Source: Muribaculaceae bacterium
GTDB lineage: Bacteria > Bacteroidota > Bacteroidia > Bacteroidales > Muribaculaceae
NCBI GenBank assembly: GCA_009775365.1
Contig: VSPM01000012.1
Location: forward strand, 1-53,124
Reading direction: 5' to 3'
DNA: 53,124 nucleotides
Each line of letters begins with the position of its first letter. Positions within the stretch are counted from its first letter, which is position 1. Below, in pieces: positions 24,668-33,355 of this stretch. The position numbers were made by a program, and so were the translations under genes. Under the pieces are notes generated by a model. The model did no database searches. It was not told where the DNA came from and worked only from the letters and a program-made list of their open reading frames with translations.

Positions 24668-24784
24668 ATGAGACAACCACATCAATCAAAGAGAACATCC
24701 GGCACATTCAGGCCGGGGCTATTGCTTATCTACGCCACAGGGCTTGCCATTATCGCACTTCAGTTGCGCAGCATTCTTGGCTGA
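24668..24784 (+). CDS. Possible 38-residue single-pass membrane protein
   Basis: The short frame reads MRQPHQSKRTSGTFRPG then LLLIYATGLAIIALQLRSILG: a basic N-terminus and one hydrophobic helix of about 17 residues (18-34), as in many real small membrane proteins. It has a promoter element 77 nt upstream, an A-rich region before the ATG (CAAAATT), and a terminator hairpin at 24851-24893. An alternative 85-residue frame starting with GTG at 24595 covers the same DNA but has a composition unlike a protein. No homologue is known to me. Support comes only from layout and hydrophobicity. Confidence 0.45.
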   Translation: MRQPHQSKRTSGTFRPGLLLIYATGLAIIALQLRSILG

Positions 24785-24790
24785 CGCATA

Positions 24791-24826
24791 GATATATGGG
24801 AATACTGAGATATATGGGAATACTGA
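24791..24826 (+). repeat. Two tandem 18-bp repeats
   Basis: GATATATGGGAATACTGA occurs twice head to tail (24791-24808 and 24809-24826), 6 nt after the stop of the small ORF and before its terminator. Confidence 0.9.
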
Positions 24827-24850
24827 CAGTGAAAAAGCTGTGTAAAATGT

Positions 24851-24893
24851 AAATCTCCGCCTTTCGCAATCCGTTTGCAAGGGGCGGAGATTT
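24851..24893. terminator. Terminator between the small ORF and the PPTase gene
   Basis: AAATCTCCGCC (24851-24861) pairs with GGCGGAGATTT (24883-24893), followed by ATTTATG in the plus direction. It sits between convergent transcripts, the PPTase gene ending at 24949 on the other strand. Confidence 0.75.
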
Positions 24894-24948
24894 ATTTATG
24901 TCCGGCAGATGATGCCGGATGATATTGTCTGCTGAGTCGATGGTTTTG

Positions 24949-25632
24949 TCAATGACGCCCGAACTTAGCGCACTTGGGGGAGAATGCTATAGTGACACAG
25001 TGCCCTTCTGATTCGTAAGAATAAAGATTCATGTCTACATCCATAGCGTCGCCTTCTTCCATGGGTATTGAAATAACCGCAGTGCCGATTACGGGGGCCG
25101 GGGCGCCGGGAAGATTCATTTGCCTGTCTATTTTGGGAAGAGATGTGATCTTGATTGCATCCTTGAAATCGAGTCCGGATGTCATGGCAGCTTTGTAGAG
25201 AGCCTCTTTTGCAGTCCATGCAATTATATTGGCTTCAAGATTGTCGGCTGCCACAAACTCTTTTTCAGCGTCAGACAAGAATTTGTCGCGCACCTTGATC
25301 ACCTGTTCACGGTCAAGACGTTCGGCATCGATTCCCATTGCTGTGCGCTGGGCAAAAGAAGCGAGGTTCGACTCCGGTGTCTTAGGCAGCGTAGCCACGG
25401 CAAGCAGATGTCCTGTGTGGGTTATTGAGATGCGGGCGGTCATTCCAAACAGGAAGGGGGCTCCGTTGGGGAAATGACCTATTTCTCTGAAACCGTCGCG
25501 TCCGTTCTCGCAATAAATCTGCATGGCGAGTTCGCGCCATATGGCGCCTGACTTGCTCTCCATGCCGGAGATCTCTTCCACCTTGATGCCAACAGGGGTG
25601 GGGTGGGGCCAATATATGAATTCGTCTTCCAT
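24949..25632 (-). CDS. 4'-phosphopantetheinyl transferase superfamily protein
   Basis: Transfers phosphopantetheine from CoA onto a carrier protein. 227 residues, Sfp-like length with two half-domains. The Mg/CoA site is recognisable: TAMGIDAERLDR with Asp102 and Glu104, and WTAKEALYKA with Glu143 and Lys147; SITHTGHLLAVA (about 69-80) supplies the family's histidine region. No polyketide or nonribosomal synthetase is in the window, so the partner is probably the fatty-acid acyl carrier protein or an unknown one. It follows the GldE-like gene after 12 nt, an arrangement seen in Bacteroidetes. Confidence 0.87.
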   Translation of the reverse strand: MEDEFIYWPHPTPVGIKVEEISGMESKSGAIWRELAMQIYCENGRDGFREIGHFPNGAPFLFGMTARISITHTGHLLAVATLPKTPESNLASFAQRTAMGIDAERLDREQVIKVRDKFLSDAEKEFVAADNLEANIIAWTAKEALYKAAMTSGLDFKDAIKITSLPKIDRQMNLPGAPAPVIGTAVISIPMEEGDAMDVDMNLYSYESEGHCVTIAFSPKCAKFGRH

Positions 25633-25644
25633 GTGTGATGTGTA

Positions 25645-26994
25645 TTAAGGTTGCGGAAGGAGAGTTACTTTCACTTTTGTGATTCTATGACGTTGAATCT
25701 GAATTGCCTGGAATTTGCATGTGCCTCGTTCCATGGTTTCTTTCGGAGAAGGGAAATCTCCTTTGATTTCCAAGAGCAGTCCCGCGAGGGTTTCTGCTTC
25801 TCCGCAGTCGCCAAGATCCTCTTCATCGATGTCGATTATATGGCAGAAATCGCCAATTGCGATTTTAGCGTCGAATATGTAGGTGTCAGGGCCGATTTTT
25901 TTATACACGGATGTTGACTCGTCATACTCGTCGTCTATTTCACCCACAATCTCTTCTATTATGTCTTCGAGCGTGACCATTCCCTGGGTGCCGCCATATT
26001 CATCGACCACTATGGCTATGTGTATTTTTTTCTTTCTGAAATCTTCAAGAAGGTCGTCAATCATTCTTGATTCAGGCACAAAGTATGGGTCGCGCAAAAG
26101 AGTCTGCCAACGGAAGGAGTCTCCCTGTTTGCCTATGTAAGGGAGCAGGTCTTTTGAGTAGAGAATCCCTCGGATTGTGTCTTGCGAGGTGTCATAGACG
26201 GGTATTCTGGAATAGCCGGATTTCAGGATCACCTCCATGGCTTCTGTCCAGGTGTTGTGATATTCGATTGCAGTGATGTCCACACGCGAGATCATGATGT
26301 CGCTCACCTCTTTTTCTCCAAAAGAGAGAATCCCTTCAAGCATCTCCTTGTCTTCACCCTCCTTGATGTCTGAAATCTGAAGCGCTTTCTCAAGCTCATC
26401 GGTGGATAGGCTTTCGTTTTTCTTAGTCACCACCTTATTCACAATGTAGCTCGACTTAACCATCATTTTAGCCAGAGTCCCAAGCACATTATAAAGCATT
26501 TTAAGTGAGGACGATGCCATAAGCACCCATTTCATTGTGCGGTTGCGGGCCACGAGTTTCGGAAATATTTCTCCAAACATCAGCAAGAGAAAGGTCAGCA
26601 GCACCGTTTGTATCAGGAAATCGAGCACCGCACTGTTGAACGTGGCCACCTGATTGAAAGCGAAACTCAGAAGCACAACCATTGTGATGTTGACAAGATT
26701 GTTGGCTATCAGGATTGTAGCCAGAAGGCGTTCGCTGTTGGAAAGCATAGAGAAAGCCCTCTTGGCCTGTGGCTCTTCGCTTTCGCTGAGTTCCTCAATG
26801 TCGGATTCTGTCAGCCCGAAATATGCAATCTCGCTTCCCGACACAAATGCCGAGACGAGAAGACATCCAAAGGCCACAATCACAATGGTAATCCACATGA
26901 CCCAGTTTTCCGGGGCATGCAACACTATTGCCTGTGACAGAAGAATAAGTAAGGAAATGGCCGGATGTGGTGATGGTAAAGGATCTGTATCCAA
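25645..26994 (-). CDS. GldE-like/hemolysin-C family membrane protein (DUF21-CBS-CBS-CorC)
   Basis: A 449-residue membrane protein of the CNNM/CorC group. An N-terminal hydrophobic stretch (13-28) is followed by the DUF21 membrane domain (about 33-200: VSAFVSGSEIAYFGLTESDI; LIANNLVNITMVVLLSFAFN), a CBS pair (about 230-345: MISRVDITAIEYHNTWTEAM; HIAIVVDEYGGTQGMVTLED) and a C-terminal CorC/HlyC domain (about 365-445: DTYIFDAKIAIGDFCHIIDI). The same domain set occurs in GldE, named for gliding in Flavobacterium but present in non-gliding Bacteroidales; relatives are implicated in Mg transport. The start is TTG at 26994, supported by a promoter about 25 nt upstream. GldD is not next to it. Confidence 0.85.
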   Translation of the reverse strand: MDTDPLPSPHPAISLLILLSQAIVLHAPENWVMWITIVIVAFGCLLVSAFVSGSEIAYFGLTESDIEELSESEEPQAKRAFSMLSNSERLLATILIANNLVNITMVVLLSFAFNQVATFNSAVLDFLIQTVLLTFLLLMFGEIFPKLVARNRTMKWVLMASSSLKMLYNVLGTLAKMMVKSSYIVNKVVTKKNESLSTDELEKALQISDIKEGEDKEMLEGILSFGEKEVSDIMISRVDITAIEYHNTWTEAMEVILKSGYSRIPVYDTSQDTIRGILYSKDLLPYIGKQGDSFRWQTLLRDPYFVPESRMIDDLLEDFRKKKIHIAIVVDEYGGTQGMVTLEDIIEEIVGEIDDEYDESTSVYKKIGPDTYIFDAKIAIGDFCHIIDIDEEDLGDCGEAETLAGLLLEIKGDFPSPKETMERGTCKFQAIQIQRHRITKVKVTLLPQP

Positions 26995-27020
26995 AGTTTA
27001 GTTATTTTGGTTTTCGTGTG

Positions 27021-27052
27021 CAAAGATAACGTTTTGGCTTGAATTGTGCAAA
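27021..27052 (-). promoter_or_regulatory. Promoter of the GldE-like/PPTase operon
   Basis: Minus strand: TTTG (27049-27052), 20 nt, TATCTTTG (27021-27028). It ends 27 nt before the TTG start and so supports that start. It shows that these two genes can be expressed apart from the upstream helicase-nuclease. Confidence 0.7.
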
Positions 27053-27125
27053 TCAAACTTTCAACACGTTCAAATAAGGTTGTCCTCCGCGATTCGTTCG
27101 CTGTGGTTCAGATGTATTTTTAAGG

Positions 27126-30100
27126 TTAAGGCTCCACTTCCACAAGGCGGTTTTGGCGCACATACCAAACATATCCTGAGATTCTATTGATTCCCGCAGC
27201 CTCGCGAAGAGCCGACATATATTCTTTCACTTGCCTGGTGTGGCTGTCATTGTCGGGGATGGATCCGAACTTATAGTCCACCACAACGGCGCCTTTCCTG
27301 TCGGGCGAGATCATAACGCGGTCGGGGCGGCGGTTTTTATCGTGAGGAAACAGGATGTCGCGTTCGTTAAGCACTTTCCATTTTCCGTTATACCAATGTG
27401 CGGTGTCTTTCCTTGAAATTGCTTCTGCAAGCATAGGCTCCCATTCTTTGGCCTGTGCAGATGAAATCATGCCGCGCATTTTTAAAGAGAGCACGGCGCG
27501 TGGCAGGTCTGACGCCTTTTTCACGCGCTCCATGACAGCGTGCAGCAGATTCCCCTCAGAGCGAGGGTCGGTGTCGCTTGCTTCCGGCATGAGAGTCGAG
27601 GTGTCGGAAGTGTCGCTTTCAACATAATGGAGAATTGCCGGACTGCTGTCCACCCCATACTCTTCAATCTGAAAACTGTCTTGCTCGCCCGATGCGTTGT
27701 CATTGCCGTCGGTCGCGTCATCTTGTTTTTCCATAAGCGGCTTCTCTCCAAAAGTTAGAATGTCGCCGTAGTCGTTCCACTTTGCCATCCCTTCCGGGAG
27801 CATATACTCTCGCTCTTCGCATCCGTCAAATTCCTGAAGGTAGTCGTCGGCGTTTCCGCAAATCTCATTCAGGAAATAGCCAGCGGAACTGTCGCTTCTG
27901 CCCGGCATAGAGGTGAAAATATAGAGTTCGCTCACCGCTCTTGTGAATGCCACATAGCAGGAGTTGATTTTGTCCATCATGTAGAGGTCGAGATAATCGC
28001 GATATACCTCGGCGTGTTCCGTGTGCTCAAGGTTAGGCTTTGTCTCGATAGGAATGAATGGAGGAAGCCCGGAGCCGTCAAAGCATTTAGCCACATGCAC
28101 CCATCTCCATTCCGATTTGCGTGAAGGCACAAATGACGGCCTGTAGAAGGGGAGAATCACACATTTGAATTCCAGCCCCTTGGCTTTATGTATTGTCATG
28201 ATCTGCACGGCATCGGTGCCTTCGGGCGATGAAATAGACCTCTCAGACCCTTTTGACTGCCACCAGTTGAGGAAAGAAGCCACGTCGGCCGCATAGCGGT
28301 CGCAATATTCGAGCACCATGTCTTGAAGAGCGGCTATAAACACTGCTTGCGTGCGCCTCATCTGCACAGGCACGAAGTTCTCTGTGATTGCTTCCACCAG
28401 GGCCGGAAGCGCCACAGTCTGCATGTCGGCCAGCATTTGGCTGATGGAGTCTTCAGGGGAGTCTTCTTTTAAAAAACTTTCAACTTGCATGGCCGGAGTC
28501 ATTTCCGGATGGCGAAGTGCATAGAAGTTGAAGTTGCATCTAATGTCATTCCACGATGTCTTGTTCTCATGCCCCGGCTCTTTAGGGAGAATGGAGCCTC
28601 CCGCCATTTTTTCAAGCACGCTGATGATTATGCCCACAGCCTCCGATGATGACACAAGCAGCGACTCTTCGCTTATGAACTCTATTTTCTTTGCGCCCTG
28701 TTCAAGAGATGAATTATAGTCTACGAGCGATGCGATCACATCTTTACCCAATTGGTTTGTATCGACAAGAACCGCAATGTCGCGGCGGCTGTATCCCCGA
28801 TCAAGCAGTGATGATATGAGCGGCCCTACTTTTGAAAGAGCCATGCCTTGAAGTGTAGACGTTTCGTCGTTCCGATGTTCGCTTTTGGGCGCCGTCTGAG
28901 ATTCTGTTTTGACTTCACTTCCGGCCGATAAAAACTGAATCTCCACATATCCTCTGTTCTCTCGATGGCTCGGATATTGCGCCACATTGCTGTAGAGGTT
29001 GGCAAAATCAATTTTCCCATCCTTCAAGTCTCTAATCTCTATGAGTTTCCTGACAAGGGCGGAGAAGAAAAAATTATTGAATTCCACAATCAGTCGGTCG
29101 GAACGCCAATTGGTGTTGTCGGCTTTGCTCATGCCGGCGGCGTTATGGCGAGGAAACTCCTCCGGCACGCTTGTGGTGATAAGCGAGGGGTCGGCGTTGC
29201 GGAAGCGGTAGATGCTTTGTTTGGCGTCGCCGATAATCAGATTGTCATGTCCTCGGCTGTCGTTCTCTTTGAGCAGGGGGCGGAGGTTGTCCCATTGCAT
29301 TCGAGATGTGTCTTGAAACTCGTCAATCAGATAATGGTTGATAGAAGTGCCGAGGCGCTCATAAATGAAAGGGGCATCGTCGTCGCCTATTATGCGCTGC
29401 AGCATCGAGTTGGTTTCTCCCAGTTGAATCATGTTGTTTGACTCCAGGAAACTCCGCATCTTTTTGCGCGCTTCGCTCAGCAGCCCGAGATAAGGGATTA
29501 GGGGAGAATAAACAGTCCAGTGAATCCATTCGGCCGACTCTCTAAGCGACAGCCATTGGTTGAATGCGTCATACATTCTGATGGCCATGTCGGTCATCCG
29601 GCCGGAGTCGGCAAATGATACTCCTTTCTTGAACAGAGGCTTTTTGTCGGAAATGGTGAGAGGCTTGAACATCAGTTTCGATTTTTCCGGCTCATCGAAT
29701 GAGAGCAGAGGAATTTTTCTCAGATGCCCGTCAAACCACCTTTGGCAATCCGCCGACGGGTCTACGCCGTTTTGATTCATCATCAGTTTGAGTTGCCGGC
29801 AAAGGTCTTTTAGCGTGGCGAGAGCCTCTTTCACAGGTTTCTCCACACGGTCTCGCAGATTAAGATATGCAGGCACCAGCGGGTCGGAGCCGTCGGGAGT
29901 GTCGAAATATTCGTCAAGGTCTTTTCTTATTTCTTTAAACTCCTCGCTCTCAAGGCGCCTTATAGAAGCACGGAGCTGGGTGTAAATTGAATTGATGTTG
30001 GCACTTTTTTGAAACACATTCCATTGAGTGCCTTCCGAGGAAGCCTCTTCCATCAGCAGTTCAATCCAGAACGAAGATGACGACATTGAAGATGCCGAAG

Positions 30101-30623
30101 AGTTTACGTCGTCGAGGGTGGCGTCGACAGCGGCTGTGGCAACGTAGTCGGTGTCAATCTCCACCTGGTAGGAGTCGTTGAGGTTTGACTCATATGCAAA
30201 AGTGCGGAGAATGGTCTGGAAGAATGAGTCGATTGTGGAGACATGGAAGTCGGAATACTGATTCAGAAGCGCCGATAAGGCAGTCCGGGCTGCTTTGCCA
30301 ATCTCGCGCGGGTCGACATTAAGTTGTTCGGAAAACTCCGACAGATACGCAATGCCTTTAAGCATGTCGCTGTCCACCGGTTCGGGAGAGTCTGCCTTTG
30401 AAAGGTCGGCAAGTTTCTCCACGATGCGTTGCTTCATTTCATTTGTGGCCTTGTTGGTGAATGTTATGGCCAGGATTCGCGCCAGGCCGTCGGTTATTTC
30501 GTTGCGAGTGCGAAGCCGACGTTTTTTACCGTCTTCCTTAATAGAGATAAGAAATAATATGAATTTTTTTGCAAGGGTGTAGGTTTTACCTGACCCTGCC
30601 GAGGCGCGTTGAAGTTGAAGCAT
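27126..30623 (-). CDS. AddA/RecB-like UvrD helicase with C-terminal PD-(D/E)XK nuclease
   Basis: A 1165-residue double-strand-break resection enzyme. Helicase motifs: Walker A RASAGSGKTYTLAKK (Lys13), LAITFTNKATNEMKQR (about 70), Walker B/II YLIDEFQDTSRMQWDN (about 434), DAKQSIYRFRNADPSLI, VMTIHKAKGLEFKCV-like QIMTIHKAKGLEFKC (about 805), and CYVAFTRAVSELYIF (about 890). The C-terminal nuclease has GNLLHAVMERVKKA (about 1015), DRVMISPDR and VVVDYKFGS (about 1107-1115) and then QVKEYMSAL, matching the RecB-type nuclease. AddA normally works with AddB, which is not in this window; the neighbour 20 nt upstream is a SUI1 protein. The N-terminus begins almost directly with Walker A, as in AddA of Bacteroidetes. 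Confidence 0.92.
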   Translation of the reverse strand: MLQLQRASAGSGKTYTLAKKFILFLISIKEDGKKRRLRTRNEITDGLARILAITFTNKATNEMKQRIVEKLADLSKADSPEPVDSDMLKGIAYLSEFSEQLNVDPREIGKAARTALSALLNQYSDFHVSTIDSFFQTILRTFAYESNLNDSYQVEIDTDYVATAAVDATLDDVNSSASSMSSSSFWIELLMEEASSEGTQWNVFQKSANINSIYTQLRASIRRLESEEFKEIRKDLDEYFDTPDGSDPLVPAYLNLRDRVEKPVKEALATLKDLCRQLKLMMNQNGVDPSADCQRWFDGHLRKIPLLSFDEPEKSKLMFKPLTISDKKPLFKKGVSFADSGRMTDMAIRMYDAFNQWLSLRESAEWIHWTVYSPLIPYLGLLSEARKKMRSFLESNNMIQLGETNSMLQRIIGDDDAPFIYERLGTSINHYLIDEFQDTSRMQWDNLRPLLKENDSRGHDNLIIGDAKQSIYRFRNADPSLITTSVPEEFPRHNAAGMSKADNTNWRSDRLIVEFNNFFFSALVRKLIEIRDLKDGKIDFANLYSNVAQYPSHRENRGYVEIQFLSAGSEVKTESQTAPKSEHRNDETSTLQGMALSKVGPLISSLLDRGYSRRDIAVLVDTNQLGKDVIASLVDYNSSLEQGAKKIEFISEESLLVSSSEAVGIIISVLEKMAGGSILPKEPGHENKTSWNDIRCNFNFYALRHPEMTPAMQVESFLKEDSPEDSISQMLADMQTVALPALVEAITENFVPVQMRRTQAVFIAALQDMVLEYCDRYAADVASFLNWWQSKGSERSISSPEGTDAVQIMTIHKAKGLEFKCVILPFYRPSFVPSRKSEWRWVHVAKCFDGSGLPPFIPIETKPNLEHTEHAEVYRDYLDLYMMDKINSCYVAFTRAVSELYIFTSMPGRSDSSAGYFLNEICGNADDYLQEFDGCEEREYMLPEGMAKWNDYGDILTFGEKPLMEKQDDATDGNDNASGEQDSFQIEEYGVDSSPAILHYVESDTSDTSTLMPEASDTDPRSEGNLLHAVMERVKKASDLPRAVLSLKMRGMISSAQAKEWEPMLAEAISRKDTAHWYNGKWKVLNERDILFPHDKNRRPDRVMISPDRKGAVVVDYKFGSIPDNDSHTRQVKEYMSALREAAGINRISGYVWYVRQNRLVEVEP

Positions 30624-30643
30624 GAAATAGAAATGTGGCCGGG

Positions 30644-30988
30644 CTATCCCTTTGTGCGATAGCCCATTGATTTGAGCATTGAAATAATGTCGGCTTTCCT
30701 GTCGCCTTGGATGAGAATTTCGCCGTCGCGGGTGCTTCCGCCTGTGCCGAGACGCTGTTTGAGCGTCTTGGCCAGCTCTTCGAGCTTCTCGTCAGGGCCG
30801 GTGAACCCTTCTATTATGGTTGCAGTTTTCCCTTTCCTCCCTTTGCGGTCGGTTATCACGTGGAGCGGGTCTCTTTGAACGGAATCCTTTATCATGATTG
30901 TTTCTTCAGCCGGCTCCGGAGTGTTGTCAACAGGCACAGCTCCTGATTCCTTGAGAGCGTTGAGAGCGTCTTTCCAGTCCATTGTCAT
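30644..30988 (-). CDS. SUI1/eIF1-family translation factor (YciH-like)
   Basis: A 114-residue protein with the eIF1/SUI1 fold in its C-terminal two thirds: KGRKGKTATIIEGFTGPDEKLEEL, then LKQRLGTGGSTRDGEILIQGD (about 76-96) and the end ISMLKSMGYRTKG. This matches bacterial YciH, a presumed regulator of translation initiation fidelity. The N-terminus (1-45) is acidic and probably disordered. A second ATG two codons downstream (MDWKDALN) may be the real start. It sits between a porin gene (29 nt) and the AddA-like gene (20 nt), so it is in the same operon without an obvious functional link. Confidence 0.9.
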   Translation of the reverse strand: MTMDWKDALNALKESGAVPVDNTPEPAEETIMIKDSVQRDPLHVITDRKGRKGKTATIIEGFTGPDEKLEELAKTLKQRLGTGGSTRDGEILIQGDRKADIISMLKSMGYRTKG

Positions 30989-31017
30989 TGACAGATAAAA
31001 AAGGGTTTAATAATCGT

Positions 31018-32175
31018 TCAGAACAGCACCATCAGGCGAGCCTGAAATCCGTTGAGCGATGTTGGGTCGAACCCGGTGTGGTCCCAGGCGTGGGTATAGG
31101 TGTAGTTAAGACGGGCAGTTATGTAGGGGTTAAAATAATAGTTGAACGTTACGTTGACACTGTTTGCCCTTCCTCCGAATATGTTGGCGGCAGAGTCGGA
31201 GAGTTTAGCATAGTTATAGTTCACAACGCATTCGAGCGACCCCGGCTTAGGAGCCTTGACATATGCAGTTGTGGCATCGTAGGAATAGTTTTCTCCAATA
31301 ATCACTCCTCTTAATGTGGCAAAGGCTCCGTGTGAGACATAACTGTGGAGGTTGTTTTTGCGGTTCACCTGCTCGAAATAATACTCTGCCTCAAGCGCAA
31401 CTCTTCCTAAAGACACAAGCAGCTCCGGCGACAGTTTAAACATGTTGCGAGAGTCTGTGATTGTTGCTCCGACTGCCTGACGCTGTGCCACCTTGGTGGG
31501 ATAATTGGCAGAAATCGTAAATCCGTCGTGAATATCTTCGTTGCCCTCTACTCTGCGTTGCGGAGTGCAGAATCCTCCGTTTATTCCCGCCTGCAGAATC
31601 GAGCCTCCGTCTTTGGCTTTTCTCCACACGAGCCTTGAGAGAATGCTGTAGCCCTGTTGATTGAAAAGAGGGGCGTTCATTGCGTTTGACAGGGCGCTTG
31701 ATTCAACGTGGAAACTTGCTCCACACCAGAAGGATTTGTTCTTAAAGCCATACATGACGCCGAGTTGTATGCCGGGTGTGAAACATGCGCCCGCAATAGG
31801 CTGCTCATATGTGGCTTTAAGAGAGTTTGAAGTGGTTGACATCAATCCGTATGGCTGAATGAAGTTGCCGAACCTCACGGAGTTATGCTCGTTGAAGTCA
31901 TATTGAATCCACATGTTGCGCAATCCGATTTTAGCATATGAGTATGCCACGTCCATCAGGGCGCTCCATTTCCCGTAAGACATTTTCGCTCCGAGGCGGG
32001 CTTCCGAGATGGCCATGCCGTCGGGGAAATTCTCTTTTTGGGGAGATGCATACAATGCTCCGTCAATCAGCACTCGCCCTGTGGGCGCGAGCTTGAGTTT
32101 AGGCTCGTTGTCTTGCGCGAAGCTGTATAATGAAAACAGAGAGAGGAGGATCGGAAGGGTCCGTTTCAGAGTCAT
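31018..32175 (-). CDS. Porin, phosphate-selective porin O/P (OprO/OprP)-like
   Basis: A 385-residue outer membrane beta-barrel. Signal peptide about 1-20 (ending LYSFAQ), then KLKLAPTGRVLIDGALYASP, ISEARLGAKMSYGKWSALMDVAYS and NMWIQYDFNEHNSVRFGNFIQPYGL: the alternating strands of Bacteroidetes OprO/P-type porins. The last strand GFQARLMVLF ends in Phe, the BAM signal. It lies 6 nt after a TlpA-like lipoprotein gene. The name is a fold assignment; it does not prove phosphate transport, and no pst or pho genes are nearby. Confidence 0.8.
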   Translation of the reverse strand: MTLKRTLPILLSLFSLYSFAQDNEPKLKLAPTGRVLIDGALYASPQKENFPDGMAISEARLGAKMSYGKWSALMDVAYSYAKIGLRNMWIQYDFNEHNSVRFGNFIQPYGLMSTTSNSLKATYEQPIAGACFTPGIQLGVMYGFKNKSFWCGASFHVESSALSNAMNAPLFNQQGYSILSRLVWRKAKDGGSILQAGINGGFCTPQRRVEGNEDIHDGFTISANYPTKVAQRQAVGATITDSRNMFKLSPELLVSLGRVALEAEYYFEQVNRKNNLHSYVSHGAFATLRGVIIGENYSYDATTAYVKAPKPGSLECVVNYNYAKLSDSAANIFGGRANSVNVTFNYYFNPYITARLNYTYTHAWDHTGFDPTSLNGFQARLMVLF

Positions 32176-32181
32176 GATGTC

Positions 32182-33279
32182 TTAGAGTTTCTTTCTTAGT
32201 TCGTCGATGGTTTGTGCACGGTCGGAAAGGTCGCCTCCGGCTGTGTATATGAAATAGGTGGGAATGTCATACACATTGTATGACTGCGCCGCCTTTGAGT
32301 ACTGTCCGTCGGGGTCGAAAACAGTCACCCACGGAAGGTTTTTCGCAGCCTCGCGCCAGGCATATTGGTCGGGGTCGAGGCTCACCTGGTAAAAATTCAC
32401 ATTCCCGCCGAGACGAGAATAAAGTTTTGACAATTCGAGATTCAGGGCCGGCGAGTCGGGGTGGGTGAGCAGAGAGAAAATCACAACCGTGGGCTTGCCG
32501 TTGCCTACGAGTTCGGAAAGTTTTCTGTTTTTGCCGTTCTCATCAGGGAGGTCTATGTCGATAACTCTCAGTTCTTCAGCCTGGATTTCGAGGCGTTTCC
32601 CGTTGTTGGCGTTTTTGCGCCTGATTCCGTCAATAGACGTTTTTTCGAGGAGTGCCGTGTGGGGGTCGTTGGGTCGCAGCTCCTTGAATCCGGTGGCCAC
32701 GGCGGCGAAATATTTAAGGTCGTCGTCGTTGCCCGGATTGAACAGGGCTTTGCCGCCCACAAGTTTGGTGAGGATATAATAGCTCACGATTGACCCCTGC
32801 CCGTCGCGCATATATTTGGAATACACGCTTTTTTTGAATGCGGAGAGAGAGTCGGGCGATATATTGTCGGGAAGCGCCATCACGTCTTTCTCGAAACGCT
32901 CAAGCATTTCTGCTTTGGGAGTGCCCGACAGAGAGAACTCTGTCCCGAATGAAGCGAGAGATGATTCCACATTCACAGTTTCTGCAGAGTCTATCGGAAG
33001 ATAAATGTATTTCCCTTCAAGTTCAAGTCTGAAAATTTCAGGGGCAGCCGGGGCCGGTCGGGATATGGAGAAAGAGCCCGAGGAGGAAGTGCGAGCGGAG
33101 TCGATGGGTATCCATCGTCCGTGGAAGTCTGATTTTTCAAGCACAATCGACTTGTTGTCGGCTCCTGCAATGTCGCCATTTATTTTGAATCTGGCTTCGC
33201 CACAGCCGCATAGCGAGAGGGCGAGAACGGCGGCCGCGAGAGTGGAGCGGCCTGAAAAGTATGCTGATTTTTGTTTCAT
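32182..33279 (-). CDS. TlpA/thioredoxin-like lipoprotein without the CxxC motif
   Basis: A 365-residue lipoprotein (lipobox LSLCGC, Cys near residue 25) with a DUF4369-like N-terminal region (FKINGDIAGADNKSIVLEKS; about 31-130), a helical linker, and a C-terminal thioredoxin-like domain from about 235 (VIDIDLPDENGKNRKLSELVG; GKPTVVIFSLLTHPDSPALN; YNVYDIPTYFIY). The cis-Pro loop (IPT) is kept, but the place of the CxxC motif reads SLLTHPDSP with no cysteine at all, so it cannot be a disulfide oxidoreductase. It heads an operon with a porin, SUI1 and AddA-like genes and is divergent from pnp. Role unknown. Confidence 0.85.
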   Translation of the reverse strand: MKQKSAYFSGRSTLAAAVLALSLCGCGEARFKINGDIAGADNKSIVLEKSDFHGRWIPIDSARTSSSGSFSISRPAPAAPEIFRLELEGKYIYLPIDSAETVNVESSLASFGTEFSLSGTPKAEMLERFEKDVMALPDNISPDSLSAFKKSVYSKYMRDGQGSIVSYYILTKLVGGKALFNPGNDDDLKYFAAVATGFKELRPNDPHTALLEKTSIDGIRRKNANNGKRLEIQAEELRVIDIDLPDENGKNRKLSELVGNGKPTVVIFSLLTHPDSPALNLELSKLYSRLGGNVNFYQVSLDPDQYAWREAAKNLPWVTVFDPDGQYSKAAQSYNVYDIPTYFIYTAGGDLSDRAQTIDELRKKL

Positions 33280-33305
33280 GATAGTCTATTTCTGCTTTCG
33301 GGGTG

Positions 33306-33313
33306 CAAATATA
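33306..33313 (-). promoter_or_regulatory. -7 promoter element of the TlpA-like/porin/SUI1/AddA operon
   Basis: TATATTTG on the minus strand, 26 nt before the ATG at 33279, back to back with the pnp promoter. Confidence 0.55.
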
Positions 33314-33347
33314 ATAAGAATAAGTGGTTTAAACGGAATAAAAATGT

Positions 33348-33355
33348 TAACTTTG
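33348..33355 (+). promoter_or_regulatory. -7 promoter element of pnp
   Basis: TAACTTTG, 42 nt before the ATG at 33398. It lies downstream of the upstream in-frame starts of the long open frame, which rules those out as pnp starts. Confidence 0.6.

Noticed and set aside
24595..24852. 85-residue frame starting with GTG on the plus strand
   Set aside because: It follows the promoter element closely and contains the tandem repeat in frame, but the sequence looks random for a protein and conflicts with the better 38-residue frame. Neither can be proven here.
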